DNA of 64,000 bases from Salipiger abyssi (GCF_017311415.1 NZ_JAEKIS010000005.1:1-64000); one strand, 5' to 3'; positions 10,082-19,582 are shown, counted from the first letter of the stretch. The notes: a model not told the origin generated them from the sequence alone. Program-made: numbers and translations.

Positions 10082-11131
10082 TCACGCGTGCCGCGCGCGG
10101 TGTTTCTCGTACTGGCGCAGCCAGGCGTCGGCAAAGCGCATCACGTCCTCTTCCGTCACGCCCGGCCCCAGGCTCACGCGGATCGCGCTGCGGGCGGTGT
10201 CGTCGTCATGTCCCATCGCCTGCAACACCCGCGAGGGGCGCAGCTTGCCGCTGGAACAGGCCGAGCCCGCGCTGATCGCGAACCCCGCCAGATCCATCTG
10301 CATCACCTGCGTCTCTCCCTTCCAGCCCGGCAGGGCAAAGCAGGAGGTGTTCGGCAGGCGCGGCGCATCATTCCCGACAAAAATAGTCTCTTTTGCGCGC
10401 TCCGCAATGGCATTTTCTAGAATGTTTCTAAGTTTTTCCACCTCTGTCCAGTGGCCTTGCTCCAATTCGCGGATCGCCGCCTCTGCTGCGGCGGCAAACC
10501 CCGCTATTCCAAGGATATTTTCCGTCCCCGCCCGGCGCCCCATTTCCTGCCCGCCGCCCTTCAGCATGGCGTCGAGATCGGTGCCGCGCCGGATCACCAG
10601 CGCGCCGATTCCCTTCGGGCCGCCAAGCTTATGCGCCGAAACCAGCGCCGCCGTACAGCCCACCCAGTTGAAGGCAAAGGGGATTTTGCCGAAGGCCTGG
10701 GTCGCATCGACCACGGCGAGCCCCTGCGGCAGCGCCTGAATCACCCCGGTCTCGGAATTGGCGGCCTGCAAGGCGGTCTCCTCCGGCACCGCGACCTGCA
10801 CCTGTCCGCGCGCATCGACCGGCAGCACCGGATCGACCCAGGCCGCCAGCGCATCGTGCTCGATCCAGGCGCCCTTGAGCCCGCGCCCGGCACAGGCCTG
10901 CGCCGCCGCCTCGGTGGCGCCCGAGACAAAGATCACATCGGCCCCGTCCGCCCCCAGCGCGGTGGCGACCTGCGCCCGCGCGCGCTCCATCAGCGCCTTG
11001 GCCGCACGGCCCTCCGCATGCACCGAGGACGGATTGCCCACCATGTCCATGGCGCCGATCATCGCCTCGCGCGCCTCGGGCCGCAGCGGCGCTGTGGCGT
11101 TCCAGTCGAGATAACTCCGCCTCACCGCCAT
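10082..11131 (-). CDS. IscS/NifS-like cysteine desulfurase (group I)
   Basis: A 349-residue PLP-dependent desulfurase, somewhat shorter than E. coli IscS (404). The PLP lysine is in [15 protein letters not shown] (near residue 172) and the active-site cysteine is in [15 protein letters not shown] (near residue 305) on the flexible loop typical of group I enzymes. It follows the iscR-like gene by 69 bp and precedes sufB across a repeat array. A second desulfurase, SufS, closes the operon, so the two enzymes may serve different acceptors. Confidence 0.9.
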   Translation of the reverse strand: MAVRRSYLDWNATAPLRPEAREAMIGAMDMVGNPSSVHAEGRAAKALMERARAQVATALGADGADVIFVSGATEAAAQACAGRGLKGAWIEHDALAAWVDPVLPVDARGQVQVAVPEETALQAANSETGVIQALPQGLAVVDATQAFGKIPFAFNWVGCTAALVSAHKLGGPKGIGALVIRRGTDLDAMLKGGGQEMGRRAGTENILGIAGFAAAAEAAIRELEQGHWTEVEKLRNILENAIAERAKETIFVGNDAPRLPNTSCFALPGWKGETQVMQMDLAGFAISAGSACSSGKLRPSRVLQAMGHDDDTARSAIRVSLGPGVTEEDVMRFADAWLRQYEKHRARHA

Positions 11132-11200
11132 CTGCCTTTCATCTTTCTCATAAATACTCCGGGGTCCGGGGCAGCGCCCCGAACGACGCGCCGCCGGGCC

Positions 11201-11662
11201 TCAAGCGTCATCCACCACCGAAAACAGCGTGGGCACCGCCGGACAGGGCGCCAGCGTGTTGTTCACCACATCCGACAGCCGCGTCTGGTGCAGGAAGACA
11301 TAGACATTCGCCGAGAGACTCTGCCACAACCGGTTGCTCAGCGACTGCGCCCGGCTGCCCGAGGCGCCGCCGCTGGCGCCGGCGCCCTTGTGCATGGCGT
11401 CCACCGTCTCGTCGACCGCGGCGAGAATATCCACCACCCGGATCTCCGAGGCCGGGCGCGCCAACCGGTAGCCGCCGCCGGGCCCGCGCACCGAGGCCAC
11501 TAGCCCGGCCCGGCGCAGCTTGACGAAGAGCTGCTCCAGATAGGGCAGCGACACATCCTGACGCTTCGAGATATCGCCCAGCGTCACAAGGTCGCCCTCG
11601 GGCTGGAGAGCGATATCCGCCAGCGCCACCATCGCATAGCGGCCTTTCGTACTCAGTTTCAT
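11201..11662 (-). CDS. iscR: Rrf2/IscR-family transcriptional regulator without the classic cysteine triad
   Basis: A 153-residue Rrf2-family regulator: winged helix MKLSTKGRYAMVALADIA plus the recognition region SLPYLEQLFVKLRRAGLVASVRGPGGGYRLAR (about 39-70). In E. coli IscR three cysteines and a histidine near residues 92-107 hold a [2Fe-2S] cluster. Here that stretch reads HKGAGASGGASGSRAQSL and contains no cysteine; only one cysteine remains, at APCPAV near residue 142. From memory, Rhodobacter sphaeroides IscR is similarly divergent. As first gene of the suf operon it probably regulates the operon according to iron or Fe-S status. Confidence 0.9.
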   Translation of the reverse strand: MKLSTKGRYAMVALADIALQPEGDLVTLGDISKRQDVSLPYLEQLFVKLRRAGLVASVRGPGGGYRLARPASEIRVVDILAAVDETVDAMHKGAGASGGASGSRAQSLSNRLWQSLSANVYVFLHQTRLSDVVNNTLAPCPAVPTLFSVVDDA

Positions 11663-11756
11663 ATCGCACCTCCCGCGCCCGCGCAGCCCTGACGATTGAC
11701 CTTGCCGGGGCGATTGCCTATCTGCAATTCAGCCCTCCCGGACCCGCTTCCGGGAA

Positions 11757-11771
11757 TTAGAACCGTTCTAA
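11757..11771. promoter_or_regulatory. ICE-like (Irr box) palindrome in the iscR/suf promoter region
   Basis: TTAGAACCGTTCTAA is a perfect inverted repeat around a central C and fits the core of the Irr-binding iron control element (TTTAGAA-N3-TTCTAAA) known from Rhizobiales and Rhodobacterales. It lies 95 bp upstream of iscR and 60 bp upstream of the divergent hydrolase gene, so Irr could act on either promoter. Iron-dependent control of suf by Irr is inferred, not shown. Confidence 0.65.
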
Positions 11772-11830
11772 GGTGCCTGAGAAGTTTCGTCAAGAAACCC
11801 CGGGTGCCCTTACAGGAGCCCACTGCACCG

Positions 11831-12484
11831 ATGCCCGAGGTCATTTTTCCCGGACCCGAAGGCCGCCTCGAAGGCCGCTATCACCCCCAGAAAGAAAACG
11901 ACGCACCGATCGCGATCATCCTGCATCCGCATCCGCAGTTTGGCGGAACGATGAACAACAAGGTCGTCTATAACCTTCACTACGCCTTTTACAACATGGG
12001 CTTTACGGTGCTGCGGTTCAATTTCCGCGGCGTCGGGCGCAGCCAGGGCGAATACGACCAGGGCATCGGCGAGCTTTCCGATGCCGCCTCGGCGCTCGAC
12101 TACCTCCAGTCGATGAACAACAACTCCAAGCATTGCTGGGTCGCGGGCTTCTCCTTCGGCGCCTGGATCGGCATGCAACTGCTGATGCGCCGGCCGGAGA
12201 TCACCGGCTTCGTCTCGGTCTCGCCGCCGGCGAACATGTACGATTTTTCGTTCCTCGCCCCCTGCCCCTCCTCGGGCCTGATCATCAACGGCACCGCCGA
12301 CCGCGTGGCGCCGCCCGCCGATACCACGGCGCTGGTGAACAAGCTCAAGGAGCAGAAAGGCATCACCATCACCCATGATGAGGTAGAGGGCTCGGGGCAT
12401 TTCTTCGAAGAGCCGCATATGGAAACGATGATCGGCGGCGTGACCTCCTATGTGAAGCGCCGCCTCACTGAAACATCGCGCTGA
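11831..12484 (+). CDS. Alpha/beta hydrolase (COG2945-like)
   Basis: A 217-residue hydrolase of the COG2945 type. It shows the HPHPQFGGTMNNKVVY motif near the N-terminus (oxyanion region), the nucleophile elbow GFSFGAWIG (Ser near residue 105), and GSGHFFEEP with the catalytic histidine near the C-terminus. The start at 11831 matches the family's usual N-terminus (MPEVIFPGPEGRLEGRY). It diverges from the iscR-led suf operon and shares its promoter gap. The substrate is unknown. Confidence 0.85.
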   Translation: MPEVIFPGPEGRLEGRYHPQKENDAPIAIILHPHPQFGGTMNNKVVYNLHYAFYNMGFTVLRFNFRGVGRSQGEYDQGIGELSDAASALDYLQSMNNNSKHCWVAGFSFGAWIGMQLLMRRPEITGFVSVSPPANMYDFSFLAPCPSSGLIINGTADRVAPPADTTALVNKLKEQKGITITHDEVEGSGHFFEEPHMETMIGGVTSYVKRRLTETSR

Positions 12485-12494
12485 GCGCAGCGGT

Positions 12495-13670
12495 TCAGGA
12501 CGCCTCCGCAGCGTCGCCGTGCGGGGGCGTCCGGTCCAGCACATCGGCCAGATGCCGCAGCGGCTTCGGGCGATAGGCCGAGGGCGCGTGATGCCAGCGC
12601 TGCTGCGCCGCTTCCGAGACATCCCAGATATAGGGCGGCGCATAGGCATCGACGCGGTCCAGCACATTGCGCCGCAACAGCCGGGCGACAAAGCCCGGCT
12701 TTTTCGTCTGGTTGCAGAGCGGCGCCGAGAAGCGCTCTTCGGCCACGCAGGTCTCCAGCTGCGCGGTATCGAAGCCCAGCCCCTGCTCTGCCGCGCCCTC
12801 GGCCACCCAGGCCAGCGCGATATTGGACAGGCCGACAATATCGCCGCCGCCGCCCACCGAACCGTGATCGCCCGGAAACCAGTGCTGGAGGTAATAGCGC
12901 TTGCGGTCGGGATCGTCCTGATTGAGATCGCCGAGATTCTCCCAGATCGTCGGCGGGAAGGTCTTGCGCGTTTCGTCGATCGACACCGCATGCCGCGCCG
13001 CCTTGACGCTGCTCGACAGCTTGAGATCGTGGAAGCCGTGGCTGCCGTTGAAGATCTGCGCGAGAATCCGGTAATGCCCCGGCACCCCCATGGCGCCGAC
13101 AGTGTCCCACACACCCATATAGGCGATGCTCAGCAACGGCGGCCGCCCCTTGCCCTGCGCCTCGCGCCAATCCTGCTCTTCGGGGCTGGTGGCGAGATGC
13201 GGGCAGAACTCCGCCCGGAAGGCAAAGCTCTCGGGCGTGTCGGGCCGGGTCTCGGGCGCATCGTCGCGATAGCGCTTCAGCGCCTCGCCCTCGCGATAGG
13301 CCTGGTCATGCCGGGGAAGGCCCGAGGCGCGGATCAGCCCCGCCAGCGAGCGCGCGGTAAAGGCACCGCGCGAAAAGCCGAAGATAAAGATCTGGTCGCC
13401 CGGCTCGTATTGCTCGGCAATGAAGCGGTAGCCGGTCATGATATTGCGCGTCACCCCCGCGCCGAACATGCCGCCCCGGATCTTGTCCCAGGTCCTGGCA
13501 AAGCCGGTCATGCCAAAGCCGGTGCCGACGCCGGGTATGTATTTCGGCAGCTGCGTCACACCATCGGCAGCGGTCTGCCGGGTGCCGCGGTGCAGCTTAT
13601 AGACGTTCGTGGCAAAGGCCGCATCGGGCCGGTTCCACGTTCCATCACAGAATATCGCGATGCGCTTCAT
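12495..13670 (-). CDS. DUF2235 (T6SS Tle1-like) alpha/beta hydrolase
   Basis: A 391-residue protein of the DUF2235 family, which shares its fold with type VI phospholipase effectors. Visible landmarks: KRIAIFCDGTWN at the start, the nucleophile elbow FGFSRGAFTARSLAG (Ser near residue 102), YMGVWDTVGAMG with an acidic residue, and HWFPGDHGSVGGG with the probable catalytic histidine. No T6SS, immunity or adaptor gene is nearby, so a toxin role is not supported; the free-standing roseobacter versions are uncharacterised. Convergent with the preceding hydrolase gene. Confidence 0.85.
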   Translation of the reverse strand: MKRIAIFCDGTWNRPDAAFATNVYKLHRGTRQTAADGVTQLPKYIPGVGTGFGMTGFARTWDKIRGGMFGAGVTRNIMTGYRFIAEQYEPGDQIFIFGFSRGAFTARSLAGLIRASGLPRHDQAYREGEALKRYRDDAPETRPDTPESFAFRAEFCPHLATSPEEQDWREAQGKGRPPLLSIAYMGVWDTVGAMGVPGHYRILAQIFNGSHGFHDLKLSSSVKAARHAVSIDETRKTFPPTIWENLGDLNQDDPDRKRYYLQHWFPGDHGSVGGGGDIVGLSNIALAWVAEGAAEQGLGFDTAQLETCVAEERFSAPLCNQTKKPGFVARLLRRNVLDRVDAYAPPYIWDVSEAAQQRWHHAPSAYRPKPLRHLADVLDRTPPHGDAAEAS

Positions 13671-13847
13671 GAAAATCTCTCCTGAAAAATCGTCTCAAAC
13701 GGAAGAAAATGCCCTCGGGACACAACCACAGATAGCATAGTTGCGTAAACCTGTCCCGACCTTGGGAAACCCGGCCGCGCGTGCTTTTCTCTGCCCCGTG
13801 CTTTCCGCTATGAGAGGGCAGGATGCACAACCCGGGCAAGGTGGACG

Positions 13848-14096
13848 ATGTCTCTGGCACAGGAACTGGCCGACAAACTGGCCGAAGACACCTTCAAGGT
13901 GATGAAGGCCACCGGCGACGACCGGTTCTTCATGGAAGTGGCCAAGGTGATCGGCGCGTCCTCGACCACGCTGGAAGAGGCCTATCTGACTTCGATCCGG
14001 GTACGGATGGCCGAGCGCCGGGCGCGCCAGTTCATTCTCGATCGGGTGAAGCAGGCGCAGGCGGAGCGCGGCTCGAAATCGGAGCCCGAGACATGA
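13848..14096 (+). CDS. Conserved small protein, function unknown
   Basis: An 82-residue, mostly helical, charged protein (MSLAQELADKLAEDTFKVMKATGDDRFFMEVAKVIGASS...). It has no signal peptide or membrane segment. The ATG has an AAGGTGG ribosome binding site. Its stop overlaps the start of the HD-domain gene (ATGA), so the two are translationally coupled. No family can be named with confidence. Confidence 0.75.
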   Translation: MSLAQELADKLAEDTFKVMKATGDDRFFMEVAKVIGASSTTLEEAYLTSIRVRMAERRARQFILDRVKQAQAERGSKSEPET

Positions 14097-14668
14097 GCGC
14101 CCGACTCGACGCGCAAATGGCCTTCCTGATGGAGGCCGACCGGCTGAAAGCGATCACCCGCGCCACCCGCAATCACGACGGGCGCCGCGAAAACTCCGCC
14201 GAACACAGCTGGCATCTGGCGCTCTTTGCGCTGGTGCTGGAGGAACACGCGCCGGAGCGGATCGATATTCATCGGGTGATCCGGATGCTGCTGATCCACG
14301 ATCTGGTGGAGATCGACGCCGGCGATGCGCCGATCTATGGCAAGGTCGACGCCGCCGCTCAGGCCGCCGGCGAAAGCGCCGCGGCGGAGCGGCTCTTCGG
14401 CCTGCTGCCGCAAGCGCAGGGCGCCGAGCTGCTGGCGCTCTGGGAGGAGTTCGAGGCGAACGAGACGCCGGACGCGCGGTTCGCGAAATCGCTCGACCGG
14501 TTCCAGCCTCCGAACCTGAATCTGATGAATGGCGGCGGCAGCTGGACCGAATACAACGTCACCCAGGATCTCTTCGAGACTCGCGTCGGCGCCAAGGTCG
14601 CGCACGGCGCCCCGGCGCTCTGGGCCTGGCTGCAACCGCGCGTCGCGGCGTTTTTCGGCAGGGCCTGA
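14093..14668 (+). CDS. HD-domain phosphohydrolase (YfbR/HDDC2-like 5'-nucleotidase)
   Basis: A 191-residue HD-domain protein. Metal ligands are visible in ENSAEHSWHLAL (His near residue 36) and LLIHDLVEIDAGD (His-Asp pair near residue 68), with a further aspartate in FAKSLDRFQP. The arrangement fits the YfbR/HDDC2 group, which removes phosphate from deoxynucleoside 5'-monophosphates; the substrate is inferred from family only. It overlaps the small upstream gene by 4 bp and is followed by a perfect 32-bp palindrome. Confidence 0.85.
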   Translation: MSARLDAQMAFLMEADRLKAITRATRNHDGRRENSAEHSWHLALFALVLEEHAPERIDIHRVIRMLLIHDLVEIDAGDAPIYGKVDAAAQAAGESAAAERLFGLLPQAQGAELLALWEEFEANETPDARFAKSLDRFQPPNLNLMNGGGSWTEYNVTQDLFETRVGAKVAHGAPALWAWLQPRVAAFFGRA

Positions 14669-14684
14669 GCCCGACCGGCGGACA

Positions 14685-14716
14685 CGCCAAGATTTTTCGT
14701 ACGAAAAATCTTGGCG
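14685..14716. terminator. Perfect 32-bp palindrome, bidirectional terminator
   Basis: The sequence around AAGATTTTTCGTACGAAAAATCTT with CGCC/GGCG ends forms a perfect inverted repeat with T and A runs inside the arms. It sits between convergent genes (HD-domain gene and lpd), so it can serve both as a terminator. The same palindrome type recurs in roseobacter genomes. Confidence 0.7.
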
Positions 14717-14729
14717 CCCGCGTCAAATC

Positions 14730-16124
14730 TCAGTAGTGGATCGCCCGGCCCCAGGCGTCGAGCACGCTTTCATGCATCATTTCCGACAGGGTCGGGTGCG
14801 GGAAGACGGTGTTCATCAGGTCTTCCTCGGTGGTCTCGAGCTGGCGGCCCACCACATAGCCCTGAATGAGCTCGGTCACCTCAGCGCCCACCATATGCGC
14901 GCCCAGCAGCGCCCCGGTCTTGGCGTCGAACACGGTCTTCACCATGCCCTCCGGCTCGCCCAGAGCGATGGCCTTGCCATTGCCGATGAAGGGGAAGCGG
15001 CCGACCTTGATGTCATAGCCCTTTTCCTTCGCCTGCGCCTCGGTAAGGCCGACACTGGCCACCTGCGGGTGGCAATAGGTGCAGCCGGCGATGCTGTCGG
15101 GGTCGACCGAATGCGGATGCCCGCCGGCGATCAGCTCAGCCACCATCACACCCTCGTGGCTCGCCTTATGCGCCAGCCAGGGCGCGCCGGCGAGATCGCC
15201 GATGGCATAGACCCCCTCGACACCGGTGCGGCAATACTTGTCGGTGACCACATGGGTGCGGTCGACCTTGATGCCCTGCTCTTCAAGCCCCAGGCCTTCG
15301 GTATTGCCGACGATGCCCACGGCGGAGATCACTGTGTCGAACTCCTCGGTGGTGGTCTTGCCGCCCTGCTCGATATGCGCGGTCACCTTGCCCTGGCCGC
15401 GGTCGAGCTTTTTCACCATCGCCTTTTCGCGGATCTTCATGCCCTGCTTCTCGAACTGCTTCTTGGCGAATTTCGAGATCTCGGCGTCCTCCACCGGCAG
15501 GATGCGATCCATTACCTCGACCACCGTCGTGTCGGCGCCGAGCGTGTGATAGAAGCTGGCGAATTCGATGCCGATGGCGCCGGAGCCGATCACCAGCAGC
15601 TTCTTGGGCATGCGCTTGGGCGCCAGCGCGGCCTTGTAGGTCCAGACCAGATCGCCATCCGCCTCCAGCCCCGGCAGTTCGCGGGCGCGGGCGCCGGTGG
15701 CCAGCACGATGGATTTGGCGGTCAGCTCCTCGGTGCCCTTGTCGGTCTTGACGCTCACCTTGCCCTTGCCGGTGAGTTTCGCCTCACCCATGATCGCCGT
15801 CACCTTGTTCTTCTTCAGAAGATGCGTGACGCCGGAATTGAGCTGCTTGGCCACCCCGCGCGAGCGCTTGACCACCGCGTCGAGATCGAAACCGATCTTC
15901 TCCGCCGTCAGCCCGTATTCCTTGGCGCGATGCATGTAGTGGAAGATCTCGGAGCTGCGCAGCAGCGCCTTGGTGGGGATGCAGCCCCAGTTGAGGCAGA
16001 TCCCGCCCATGTGTTCGCGCTCCACACAGGCCACTTTCAGCCCGAGCTGGGCGCCGCGGATCGCGGCCACATAGCCGCCGGGTCCGGCGCCGATCACGAT
16101 CATGTCGAAGCTTTGCGAAGCCAT
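14730..16124 (-). CDS. lpdA: Dihydrolipoyl dehydrogenase
   Basis: A 464-residue flavoenzyme (E3) that reoxidises dihydrolipoamide in 2-oxoacid dehydrogenase and glycine cleavage complexes, producing NADH. FAD-binding GAGPGGYVAA is at residues about 12-21, the redox-active disulfide is in GGICLNWGCIPTKAL (about 40-54), the NAD site is GSGAIGIEFASF, and the catalytic His-Glu pair is in HPHPTLSEMMHE near the C-terminus. No E1/E2 genes are adjacent in this window, so it may be a shared or stand-alone copy. Confidence 0.95.
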   Translation of the reverse strand: MASQSFDMIVIGAGPGGYVAAIRGAQLGLKVACVEREHMGGICLNWGCIPTKALLRSSEIFHYMHRAKEYGLTAEKIGFDLDAVVKRSRGVAKQLNSGVTHLLKKNKVTAIMGEAKLTGKGKVSVKTDKGTEELTAKSIVLATGARARELPGLEADGDLVWTYKAALAPKRMPKKLLVIGSGAIGIEFASFYHTLGADTTVVEVMDRILPVEDAEISKFAKKQFEKQGMKIREKAMVKKLDRGQGKVTAHIEQGGKTTTEEFDTVISAVGIVGNTEGLGLEEQGIKVDRTHVVTDKYCRTGVEGVYAIGDLAGAPWLAHKASHEGVMVAELIAGGHPHSVDPDSIAGCTYCHPQVASVGLTEAQAKEKGYDIKVGRFPFIGNGKAIALGEPEGMVKTVFDAKTGALLGAHMVGAEVTELIQGYVVGRQLETTEEDLMNTVFPHPTLSEMMHESVLDAWGRAIHY

Positions 16125-16241
16125 GGCTCTCTCCGTCGAGTTAAATTAGTTTGGCATTAAACCATTTTCCGGAACGGTTCAACGGCAAGCAGGTTCCGGA
16201 GGCAGGTTTCCCTCCCCTCCCGACCTAGCGCTTCGGCGTGA

Positions 16242-16275
16242 AAAGGCCCGCGCGAACTTCTCCGCGCGGGCCTTT
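16242..16275 (-). terminator. Intrinsic terminator downstream of the DUF924 gene
   Basis: A 13-bp perfect GC-rich stem (16242-16254 with 16263-16275) and an 8-nt loop. On the minus strand the hairpin is followed by TTTT, fitting termination of the DUF924 gene at 16304. Confidence 0.85.
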
Positions 16276-16303
16276 GTCAAAGAGATCAGCATCTTGGACG
16301 GGA

Positions 16304-16885
16304 TCAGGCCGCCTCCGCCTGCAATTTGCGCAGGGTCGCGCCATAGCCGCCGGCATCCACATAGGCGCGTTCGGCGGCAGTGGAGGCCCGCTCCAGCGCG
16401 GCGTTGCGCGTCGGGAAGCGGCCGAAATCGCGGATCACCTCGCGATGGGCGCGGGCATGCAGCAGGTTCGGCGCGCCGGTCTCGGGCATGCGCTCCTTGA
16501 CCAGCCGGATGCAGCGGTCCTGATCGCAGAGGTTTTCCGAATGCATCAGCGGCAGGTAGAAGAACTGCCGCGCCGGCTCGTCGATCTTGAGATCCCAGCC
16601 GCGCCAGATCGCCTGCTTGGCCGCGGCCAGTGCGATCTCGTCCGAACCGAAAGCCCTGCCGTCGCCGCGGAACATATTGCGCGGAAACTGGTCCATCAGG
16701 ATGATATAGGCCAGAGCGCCGCTGGGATAGGTCAGCCACAGGCCGAAACGGCCCTCCATCGCCGCCTCCCAGGTCTCCATGAATTGCTCGCGGATACGTG
16801 CGTCGAGCGCCTCATCCACCGCGTACCATTTGTCCTGCCCGACCTCGTCGAGCCAGAACGCCAGAATGTCTTCGGGCCCTTTCAT
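16304..16885 (-). CDS. DUF924 family protein
   Basis: A 193-residue protein of the DUF924 (COG3803) family, an all-helical TPR-like fold. Diagnostic stretches: EDILAFWLDEVGQDKWY at the start, LAYIILMDQFPRNMFRGDGRAF in the middle, and FFYLPLMHSENLCDQDRCI. Biochemical function is unknown. It is transcribed alone and has its own terminator. Confidence 0.88.
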   Translation of the reverse strand: MKGPEDILAFWLDEVGQDKWYAVDEALDARIREQFMETWEAAMEGRFGLWLTYPSGALAYIILMDQFPRNMFRGDGRAFGSDEIALAAAKQAIWRGWDLKIDEPARQFFYLPLMHSENLCDQDRCIRLVKERMPETGAPNLLHARAHREVIRDFGRFPTRNAALERASTAAERAYVDAGGYGATLRKLQAEAA

Positions 16886-17001
16886 GGCCTCATGCTCCTC
16901 TCACCGGTCCCACTCCGCGTGCGTCACAGGAAGGTTACAATCCCCCCCGAGACGAACAAAAGTAAAAAATTCTGTCAATTACGACATTCCGCCAGCGGCG
17001 A

Positions 17002-18297
17002 TTATCCGACCGCTCCCTGTCGGCGTGCCTCCGATTCGGCCTCTGCCTCGGCTTCTGCCGCCTCGATGGCCTCGATCACCACCTCCTGAGCGGCCTCCAT
17101 GGCCACCGGGGTGACGGTGGGACTCATCGCGGTATAGGCGCTGGTCTCGTCCACCGAGGGCGCCGGGCGCCGGGTCATCCGCCAGCCCGCGTAGCCGGTG
17201 AGGCTGAGCAGCAGCACCGCGATCAGAGCGAAATAGCCGCCCGGCCCGAATGTCTCGATCGCCCAACCGGTGACGATGGGGCCGGCGATAGCACCAACCC
17301 CGTTCACGAAGAGCAGCCCCGCCGAGGCGGCGGCCATGTTCTCGAGGTCGAGAAAGTCATTGGTATAGGCAATAAGCAGCGAATAAAGCGGATTGGCCGC
17401 GCCCCCGATCAGGAAGGCCGCGCCGAGCAGCACATAGAACCGGTCGGGCATCACCGCCGCCAGACAGGCGGCAAGCCCGCCCATCAGCGCCACGCCGGCA
17501 ACGAGCTGGCGACGGTCCATCCGGTCGGAGAGCCAGCCCAGCGGGTATTGCGTGACCAGCGCGCCGACATAAAAGGCCGCGACGAACATCGAGATCTGCG
17601 TCAGCCGCAGCCCGGCCTCTGCGGCGAACACCGCCGCCATGCCGAACTGCGCGGCGAAAACGCCACCGAGCAGGATCATGCCGACGACCCCCAGCGGCGA
17701 GGCGGCGTAAAGCTCGCGCAGGCTCATCCGCTTGGTGGTGTCGAAGGCGGGGGTCGGCGAGACCGAGAGCAGAATCGGCGCGAAGGCCACCGAGACCAGC
17801 ACCGAGGGGATCACGAAGAGCAGGAAGCCCGAGGGATCGGGCACCAGCAGCATCGCCTGCGCGGCGATGATCCCCAGCATCTGCACGATCATGTAGGCCG
17901 AGAGCGTCTGGCCCCGCGACTCGTTCGAGGAGGCGTTGTTGAGCCAGCTCTCGGCGGTGACGTAAACGCCGCAATAGCAAAAGCCGATGATCATCCGCTC
18001 GATCGTCCAGGCGACGGGATGCGGGAAAGCCGGGTAGAGGATCAGCACCGCCGAGACGAAAGAGCCCAGCGCCGCGAAGACCCGCACATGGCCGACGCGG
18101 CGAATCATGCCGGGCGTCAGGCGGGAGGCAAGCAGGAAGCCGGCGAAATAGGCCGACATGACCACAGACATCTCAAAGGCGGAGAACCCCGCGCCGCTGC
18201 CGCGCACGCCCAGAAGCGAGCCCTGAAGGCCATTGCCCAGCATCAAAAGCAGCATGCCGAGAAGCAGCGCCCAGGAATGTCTCAGAACTTCGAGCAT
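17002..18297 (-). CDS. MFS transporter (YcaD-like)
   Basis: A 431-residue major facilitator with about 12 membrane segments, a MFS-type loop GMIRRVGHVRVF after segment 2, and YPLGWLSDRMDRRQ after segment 8. The start at 18297 is preferred because a GGAGGG ribosome binding site precedes it and the first membrane segment begins there. The last 50 residues form a cytoplasmic tail rich in Glu and Ala (EAIEAAEAEAEAESEARR). The substrate is unknown; YcaD/sugar-efflux-like proteins are the nearest group I recognise. Confidence 0.85.
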   Translation of the reverse strand: MLEVLRHSWALLLGMLLLMLGNGLQGSLLGVRGSGAGFSAFEMSVVMSAYFAGFLLASRLTPGMIRRVGHVRVFAALGSFVSAVLILYPAFPHPVAWTIERMIIGFCYCGVYVTAESWLNNASSNESRGQTLSAYMIVQMLGIIAAQAMLLVPDPSGFLLFVIPSVLVSVAFAPILLSVSPTPAFDTTKRMSLRELYAASPLGVVGMILLGGVFAAQFGMAAVFAAEAGLRLTQISMFVAAFYVGALVTQYPLGWLSDRMDRRQLVAGVALMGGLAACLAAVMPDRFYVLLGAAFLIGGAANPLYSLLIAYTNDFLDLENMAAASAGLLFVNGVGAIAGPIVTGWAIETFGPGGYFALIAVLLLSLTGYAGWRMTRRPAPSVDETSAYTAMSPTVTPVAMEAAQEVVIEAIEAAEAEAEAESEARRQGAVG

Positions 18298-18525
18298 GCG
18301 GGGGCCCTCCTTCGTCGTGCCGGTTCGCGTGAGTGCGAGTCGGTTCGGCGCACCCGTGCCATTGGTCCGGGACAAAGGCAACTATCCAGTAAAGGCCGGT
18401 TGACGATCCCTCTTGCACACGGGCAATGGGCGGCCGTTTTATCTTTGGACATTCGAGCACAGTCTGCGCGGAACAAGGCGATGGCGCGGCTGCCGTTGCG
18501 TGCGGACAGGCCCCTCACCCAACCG

Positions 18526-19575
18526 TCACGGCAGCAGCAGCGACGAATCCCCATAGGAGAAGAACCGGTAACGCTCCGCCACCGCATGGGCATAGATCCG
18601 CTTTATCCGTTCCTGCCCCATCAGCGCCGAGACCAGCATCATCAGCGTCGATTTCGGAAGGTGGAAATTGGTCATCAGCGCATCGGTCACCCGGAACTCG
18701 AAACCGGGATAGATGAAGATCTCCGTCACCCCCGTCCAGGGCGCGATGGCACCGGTCTCGCGCGCCGCCGTCTCGATCAGCCGCAGCGCCGTGGTGCCGA
18801 CCGGGATCACCCGCCCGCCGGCGGCCTTGGTCGCCGCGATCTCGGCGGCGGCGGCGGCAGAGACCTCGCCCCATTCGCCATGCATCTTGTGGGTGGTCAC
18901 GTCGTCGACCTTTACCGGCAGGAAGGTGCCCGCGCCCACATGCAGCGTCACATGGGTGAACGCCACGCCCCGTTCGCGCAACGCCGCCAGCAGCGGCGCG
19001 TCGAAATGCAGCGAAGCGGTGGGGGCAGCCACCGCGCCGGAATGTTTCGCCCAGACGGTCTGGTAATCCTGCTTGTCGCGCGCATCGGCGGCGCGCTTGG
19101 CAGCAATATAGGGCGGCAGCGGCATGGCGCCGGCCTCGGCCAGCGCGGCGTCGAAATCCTCACCCGCAAGATTGAAGCGGAACAGCCCCTGCCCCTCCTC
19201 GCGCGCCTCCAGCGTGGCCGAGAGCGCGTCGGAGAACACCACCGTCTCGCCCTCGCGCAGCTTCTTCAGCGGCTTGACCAGCGCCGCCCAGAGCCCGCCG
19301 GCGCGCGGCTCGAGCAGCGTCACCTCGATCTGCGCCTGCGTCAGCCCCTGCGCGCTCTGCCGGCTGCGGGTGCCGAAGAGCCGCGCCGGGATCACCTTGG
19401 TGTCGTTCAGCACCAGCCGGTCTCCGGGGCGCAGCCAGTTGCCCAGATCCGAGACCACCGCATCGGTGATCCGCTCGCCCTCGGCCACCAGCAGCCGCGC
19501 GGAGGAGCGCGGTTGCGCCGGCCGCGTGGCGATCAGCGCCTCGGGCAGATCGAAATCGAAATCGCTGAGTTTCAT
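18526..19575 (-). CDS. queA: tRNA preQ1(34) S-adenosylmethionine ribosyltransferase-isomerase
   Basis: A 349-residue enzyme that adds an epoxycyclopentanediol ring, derived from SAM, to 7-aminomethyl-7-deazaguanine in tRNA during queuosine synthesis. The family is recognised from [63 protein letters not shown] and [14 protein letters not shown]. Length is normal. It follows the large AsmA-like gene by only 7 bp and is probably co-transcribed with it. Confidence 0.95.
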   Translation of the reverse strand: MKLSDFDFDLPEALIATRPAQPRSSARLLVAEGERITDAVVSDLGNWLRPGDRLVLNDTKVIPARLFGTRSRQSAQGLTQAQIEVTLLEPRAGGLWAALVKPLKKLREGETVVFSDALSATLEAREEGQGLFRFNLAGEDFDAALAEAGAMPLPPYIAAKRAADARDKQDYQTVWAKHSGAVAAPTASLHFDAPLLAALRERGVAFTHVTLHVGAGTFLPVKVDDVTTHKMHGEWGEVSAAAAAEIAATKAAGGRVIPVGTTALRLIETAARETGAIAPWTGVTEIFIYPGFEFRVTDALMTNFHLPKSTLMMLVSALMGQERIKRIYAHAVAERYRFFSYGDSSLLLP

Positions 19576-19582
19576 GATGTCC

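Noticed and set aside
9838-10134. N-terminal extension of SufB encoded through the repeat region
   Set aside because: The extra 99 residues only translate the 28-bp repeats (ETHLRC pattern), and the ATG at 9837 has a good ribosome binding site and matches normal SufB length.
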